DNA of 64,000 bases from Anadara kagoshimensis (lineage: Eukaryota > Mollusca > Bivalvia > Arcoida > Arcidae), in the NCBI GenBank assembly GCA_021292105.1, contig CM037870.1, positions 63,982,083 through 64,046,082 on the forward strand, given 5' to 3'. The notes beneath the pieces are model-generated. The model was not told the origin of the DNA. It saw only the letters and a list, made by a program, of their open reading frames with translations, and did not search any database. Position numbers and translations under genes: made by a program. Position 1 is the first letter of the stretch. Each line of letters starts with the position of its first letter. Positions 59,751 through 64,000 of the stretch are shown here, in pieces.

Positions 59751-60273
59751 AAGTATAATGACAATCAGATTGAGGCCACAATACATAAAAGACAACTCTA
59801 AACAAATCTGTATTTTATGCCGTATGGATTTTACAGCATACTTTAAAAGCAATACAGAGCTTAATCACTTAATCCATCAAAAAGCGGTTTTACTTTTGAA
59901 TCCTTTTAAGATAAAATCAAGCATTCAATAATCTTAGCAATTCGTGTTCAAGATTGTGATATACGCGTTTGAATTTGCGGGTTAGTATAATACATAGAAC
60001 TCAATAACTCTGCATCAGGGGTGCCAAAATGCATTAAGTTGACCACGCAGACAATGGGAAAAAGATATTCATGTTTCAGTTTACCAGCTAGTACAATATA
60101 TAACTCCGGTCCATTAGTGATTGAATTGACCACACATACAAAGGCAAAAATACTTAACTTTTTCAAATGGTTATATGCAGTTTTGTTATAGCTCCTAGTA
60201 TTGTTTGTTTGTGTAATCTCTATACTTCTGTTTTATTAGATTGGCATTGTTTCTTTATATTAACATTAATGTA

Positions 60274-60480
60274 CTGTACAGACCTGTCGAAAGTTAAACA
60301 CTAGTGTTGAATCGGCATTTCATCTCAAACTACCCTTACCGGTATCTCAACAGCTGTTATATATTTGGCCACTAGCTAGCAGTTTTCAGTTACAAACTAT
60401 CCACACTCGGATTCTCGGCAGCCGAGCTTCGATTCCTTTTTTATTAGCTCAGTTTTAAACCTTCGAAAGGTCTGTACTGT
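60274..60480. mobile_element. Small TIR MITE (family M5), copy 5
   Basis: TACAGACCTGTCGAAAGTTA on the left, CTTCGAAAGGTCTGTACTGT on the right. Confidence 0.75.
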
Positions 60481-61289
60481 GAATTATGAATCAAACTGTT
60501 CATAATCATTCACGATTGTCATATTCAATATATTTTCTAAAAGTAAAACATATCTTCTGTACTATCAATGTGTTGTTGTTTTATTAATAGTTTGTTTCTG
60601 AATACGTTCACTCAAGACTAGCAATGGTTTTAGAAATTAATGCGAGTATTAATGGTATAATGTCTGCAGATAGGATCATGGCTTTTAACAAGAACATTAG
60701 TTCTTTTTTATTCTTAGCCTTATGATTTTACATTTGCGAACCCCCACTGGGGATGCACGGAATCTAACCACGGTCATTAATCAGTCTCGTTATGTGATTA
60801 TGTTCTGAAGATATAATAGGCTTTTGCAATTAAAAAAAACACCAGAAAAATCACATTTAATAATTTTTACCTGCAATTTTATTTTATGTTTGCGAACCTT
60901 GATAGTTGATAGTTTTTATTGAAAAGCTTTATTGTATGTTTGACAGAGACATCATACTTAAAAACAATATTGTGATGACGTCCATCAAACTTTTAGGGCC
61001 TTGGTAAGCCTAGGATTGTGGTATTTATGTATAAGCCCAATAACAATGTGACCCTTATTGTACATTAGCTTAGTAAGCTTCTAGTACACATTGGATTGAC
61101 CGGGACCAAAACTACTAAAAACTTTATAGAACAAAGCAACTGCTTACAAATAAGCTGTTATCCCAGATATATCTGACGTCAATGGTCCTTTCTTTTTCAA
61201 TTTTGATAACTTGACAGGAAGTGCTTACCCTTCCTAAGTTTCCGGCCTTGCTTCCCTTCAGTGTTATACTTTATGATTTTTAAATGTTT

Positions 61290-61572
61290 TAATAATATTT
61301 CATTTATATCAAGACGTTAACAGCTATTGGTGAAGTGGCAGGAATTTTGACCTTTGCTTAGGGCAAGGTGTGACACGCTTTCCGCGACACGGGGCATTGC
61401 TTTTTAAGGTCTCTTTCGACCTCTTCTGACTTTTATTTCTAAAATCCGAATGCTTGGTGAAAGAACAGTCACTACCTATTTTCAAGTCTTGGTCAGACCT
61501 TAGCCTGATATCGAACCCACGACCTACCACATACGAAGCGAACACTCTACTATATGAGCTACCGTAGTGGCC
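61290..61572 (-). repeat. tRNA-derived SINE (family 2), best copy
   Basis: The minus strand begins GGCCACTACGGTAGCTCATA, with a good B box GTGGGTTCGATATC about 40 bp on. The body follows (gaccaagacttgaaaat, ctgttctttcacc, gccccgtgtcgcgg, gcaaaggtcaaaattcctgc) and ends near gatataaatgaaatatta. Confidence 0.65.
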
Positions 61573-61599
61573 TAGTAACGTTAGAAATTCATTTCTTTA

Positions 61600-63440
61600 C
61601 GTTCTATGAATATTTAAATTTACTTTCGGAACTTATTTGTTTTTATCGTATACGATGATTTTCACTCGTGATTGAATATTTTCACGGGTGGTTGATTCCT
61701 TGTTATATATTACTGCACGCTTTTCTGGGTAGGGTATATAAGTAACACGCGTGTTTTTAAGTTATTCAAACCGGTTGCAAGCATTTTTTCCTTTATACTC
61801 TATATATTATTTTGTAAAAATAGTAAATATTTTAAACAAATGTTTCTTTAATATTATATAATCATGTTTGTGGATATATAAATATATAAAGAGCTTGCAA
61901 CTAGGCATCCTATTTTAATTGTTTGTGTTTTATTTGCATAGTTAGTCAAGAAAATATTTATTTTCGGAGGAACGGAGAAAATAAAAGTCATGTTATAACA
62001 TTTACAGTATAGTAACTATTATGGTATGATAATTATCCTAAAGGTTTAACTGCTTGAGTAAGACTTAAATTGACTTTCAGCATAATTTTCTGCATAATTT
62101 GATCTCTCTCAGAATGAGTGTCATAAATAAGCCACCATCCATTGTTGTCTTTAATTTAAGTGACATCAATATAACTTCAAAAAGGATTCTATCAGTAGAG
62201 ATTTGGATAATCATGCGTAACATTTGATTATACATATACATTACAATAAAGTGGTGTACTAAGTTAACCTTTGGCTTGCTCTGTCACATTTAATCTTCAC
62301 TCAATCAGGTACTACATTTTACACTGAAAAGGTTGTTGTTTTATTTTTAAATAAAATAAGGTTTATCTTTTAATATTTACATATGCCTATTTATCGGCAA
62401 CTGGTTGTAAAGTGGAGTGGTTGGATTCATCAAACACTACTACGACAGCACCACGCAACATTTACTCTATTACCCTTACAGAGTAGGTAGATAATTTTAT
62501 GTTTGGGTGCTTTCAATAGTACTATAACCAAACAACTAAGCATGCTTTAATTCTATAATCCACTTAAAATTTTATAATCATTAGTCAATGTGTTTTTATT
62601 TATTTTTAGTACCGTCTTATTTTGTTTGGTTGTTTTATAACCAACTTGTTTTTTGTTCTTGGATGCGTTTGTTGTTTCTAAATCTACTTTTCCTATTTAT
62701 TGAAGACAAGGACAATATCTACAATGTGTCAATTTTAGTTTACATCGATGGCAAAGGTACAGTTTGTGACTGGCAACTGATTTGTCCAAAAGCACTCAAG
62801 ATATGCGACTGGTAACGAATTTGATGTCATGGAAGATATCGCGAATGACAAAGGTACAGTTTGTGACTGGCAAGTGACCTGTCCAAAAGCACTAAAGACA
62901 TGTGACTGGAAGTCTGAGAATGACGTCAGAGAAGGACGCTAAATGTTTTATTGAGTGTTTTCTAGCTATTAAGATACACAAAGACATCAAAAGGATAATA
63001 TATCTACAACACTGATGATGGATGACAAAGCCAAAAACCCTGTCACATTTGGCGTTAAATCTTGATAAACTCCGGAAACAAATGGTTGTGTAGTCTCTTG
63101 AGTTTTTAATGTATAGTAACAAACATTTGGATAAAGCCAAGAACGAAATGTTAGATTCAAAGAGTTTGGAAATTGATAGTTAGTATCTATAATAAGACCT
63201 GAATTCATCTTCATGTTAGTAAGAAAATGTCGCTATGATTTATTGTGTCTGACATGCAAGTCCCCGGATGTAAAACATACATAATTCATCCTAAAAGGTG
63301 ACGTAGCGTTCAATGTAATGCAAACACATACAAATGATTTAGCCATAACGAAGTCAGGATTAAGAAGAAGATGTGTATTCTGTAAAATGTTGTTACATTT
63401 AATATATTTCCCTTGATAACATTAATTAAACCCACGACGT
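61600..63440. other. Gene-free stretch
   Basis: No supported exon, apart from the 97-bp duplication at 62751-62943. Confidence 0.4.
62751..62943 (+). repeat. 97-bp tandem duplication
   Basis: 62753 and 62850 start two copies of aaaggtacagtttgtgactggcaa-type sequence. Each can be read as KGTVCDWQ..CPKALK.CDW, but in different frames since 97 is not a multiple of 3. Confidence 0.7.
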
Positions 63441-63600
63441 CTAACCGAGACTGGTCCATCCAAAGAAACCGATGTCCCGTGACACGGTAAAGAACCCTTT
63501 CTTTACATTGGACTGAACACATCGCAAAGGCAAAATTTCTGCGAAATCTTCTAAGATGGTGATGTCTCTATATAAGCGAAATATTATTGCATGAGACTTA
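63440..63600 (+). repeat. SINE body (family 2)
   Basis: In the orientation opposite to 53790-54050: accgatgtcccgtgacacgg, aagaaccctttctttac, gcaaaggcaaaatttctgc, atataagcgaaatattatt. Confidence 0.5.
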
Positions 63601-64000
63601 AAACCCAATCCAATCAACTCTGATAACTTTTCCTCTTTGCTTTCGCCACAGGAAAGGGAAGTCCAGAAATTCAAATTTTTTATGCATTTCTTTTTAAGTC
63701 TCTTTCGTTTTATTGCAAATCCCTTTAAAATGCCAAAATCTGAATAAACAAATGGTGACAATTAATCAAGATGGTATTGTACTTCGTGGTGTAAAGTTTA
63801 TGTTTAAGGGTTTTATTTTACTAAACTTTTAAATGAACTAAAGGAAGTGGAAGCTGAATATCGCGTGCTTTACTAAACGTAAAAAACCATACGGAACACA
63901 AACCGGTCTCTACAAACACATATGTCCGTTGGTTAAATGGTGTTTTACGTCGCATCAACGAGTTGCCATTAATGCAGCATTATTTTGATTATTAATCTCA

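Overview
This is an AT-rich, intron-rich, repeat-laden eukaryotic window. It most likely comes from a bivalve mollusc. The evidence is metazoan gene models with short exons and GT-AG introns, tRNA-derived SINEs, and interspersed repeats of a type I associate with bivalve genomes: an AGCTCACCTGAGCC hairpin head, an internal tandem array of about 145 bp, and a GGCCCATGGGCC tail. The bivalve assignment is inference, and I do not name a species.

The gene-bearing part is 1-25.5 kb. It holds two well-supported genes in head-to-head orientation. A cyclin L gene (CCNL1/CCNL2 family, minus strand) has ten exons from 14971 down to 474; its 3' end, most of the Arg-Ser domain, lies outside the window. 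A Cab45/SDF4-like Golgi-lumen EF-hand gene (plus strand) is complete in six exons, 15355-25530, 350 aa, ending in HDEF. Their start codons are 383 bp apart, so the space between them is a probable bidirectional promoter. From memory, human SDF4 and CCNL2 both map to 1p36.33, so the pairing may be an old linkage.

The introns carry dated transposon insertions. Cyclin L intron 2 has a hAT-like MITE (10126-10896). Next to it lies a second TIR element (10980-13957) that was itself invaded by a 1739-bp element with 300-bp TIRs and a truncated PIF1-like helicase gene (12148-13886). Cab45 intron 2 has a MITE (16388-17074) inside a tRNA-derived SINE, and intron 3 has a 2.2-kb tandem-repeat element.

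From 25.5 to 64 kb I find no complete gene. There is a 39-bp minisatellite (29.5-30.0 kb), a second copy of the 10980-type element inside a local duplication (30.15-31.6 kb), and a LINE fragment split by a second tandem-repeat element (34.76-37.29 kb). A dead mariner lies at 39.4-40.7 kb. A 1.4-kb, 32-bp minisatellite (51.34-52.76 kb) seems to be built from a splice acceptor plus the start of an exon. Several MITE, SINE and Helitron-like families fill much of the rest. Three orphan exons hint at genes that continue outside what I can connect: a first exon at 41860-42136 (minus), a terminal exon at 49149-49346 (minus) and a possible terminal exon at 52750-52839 (plus).
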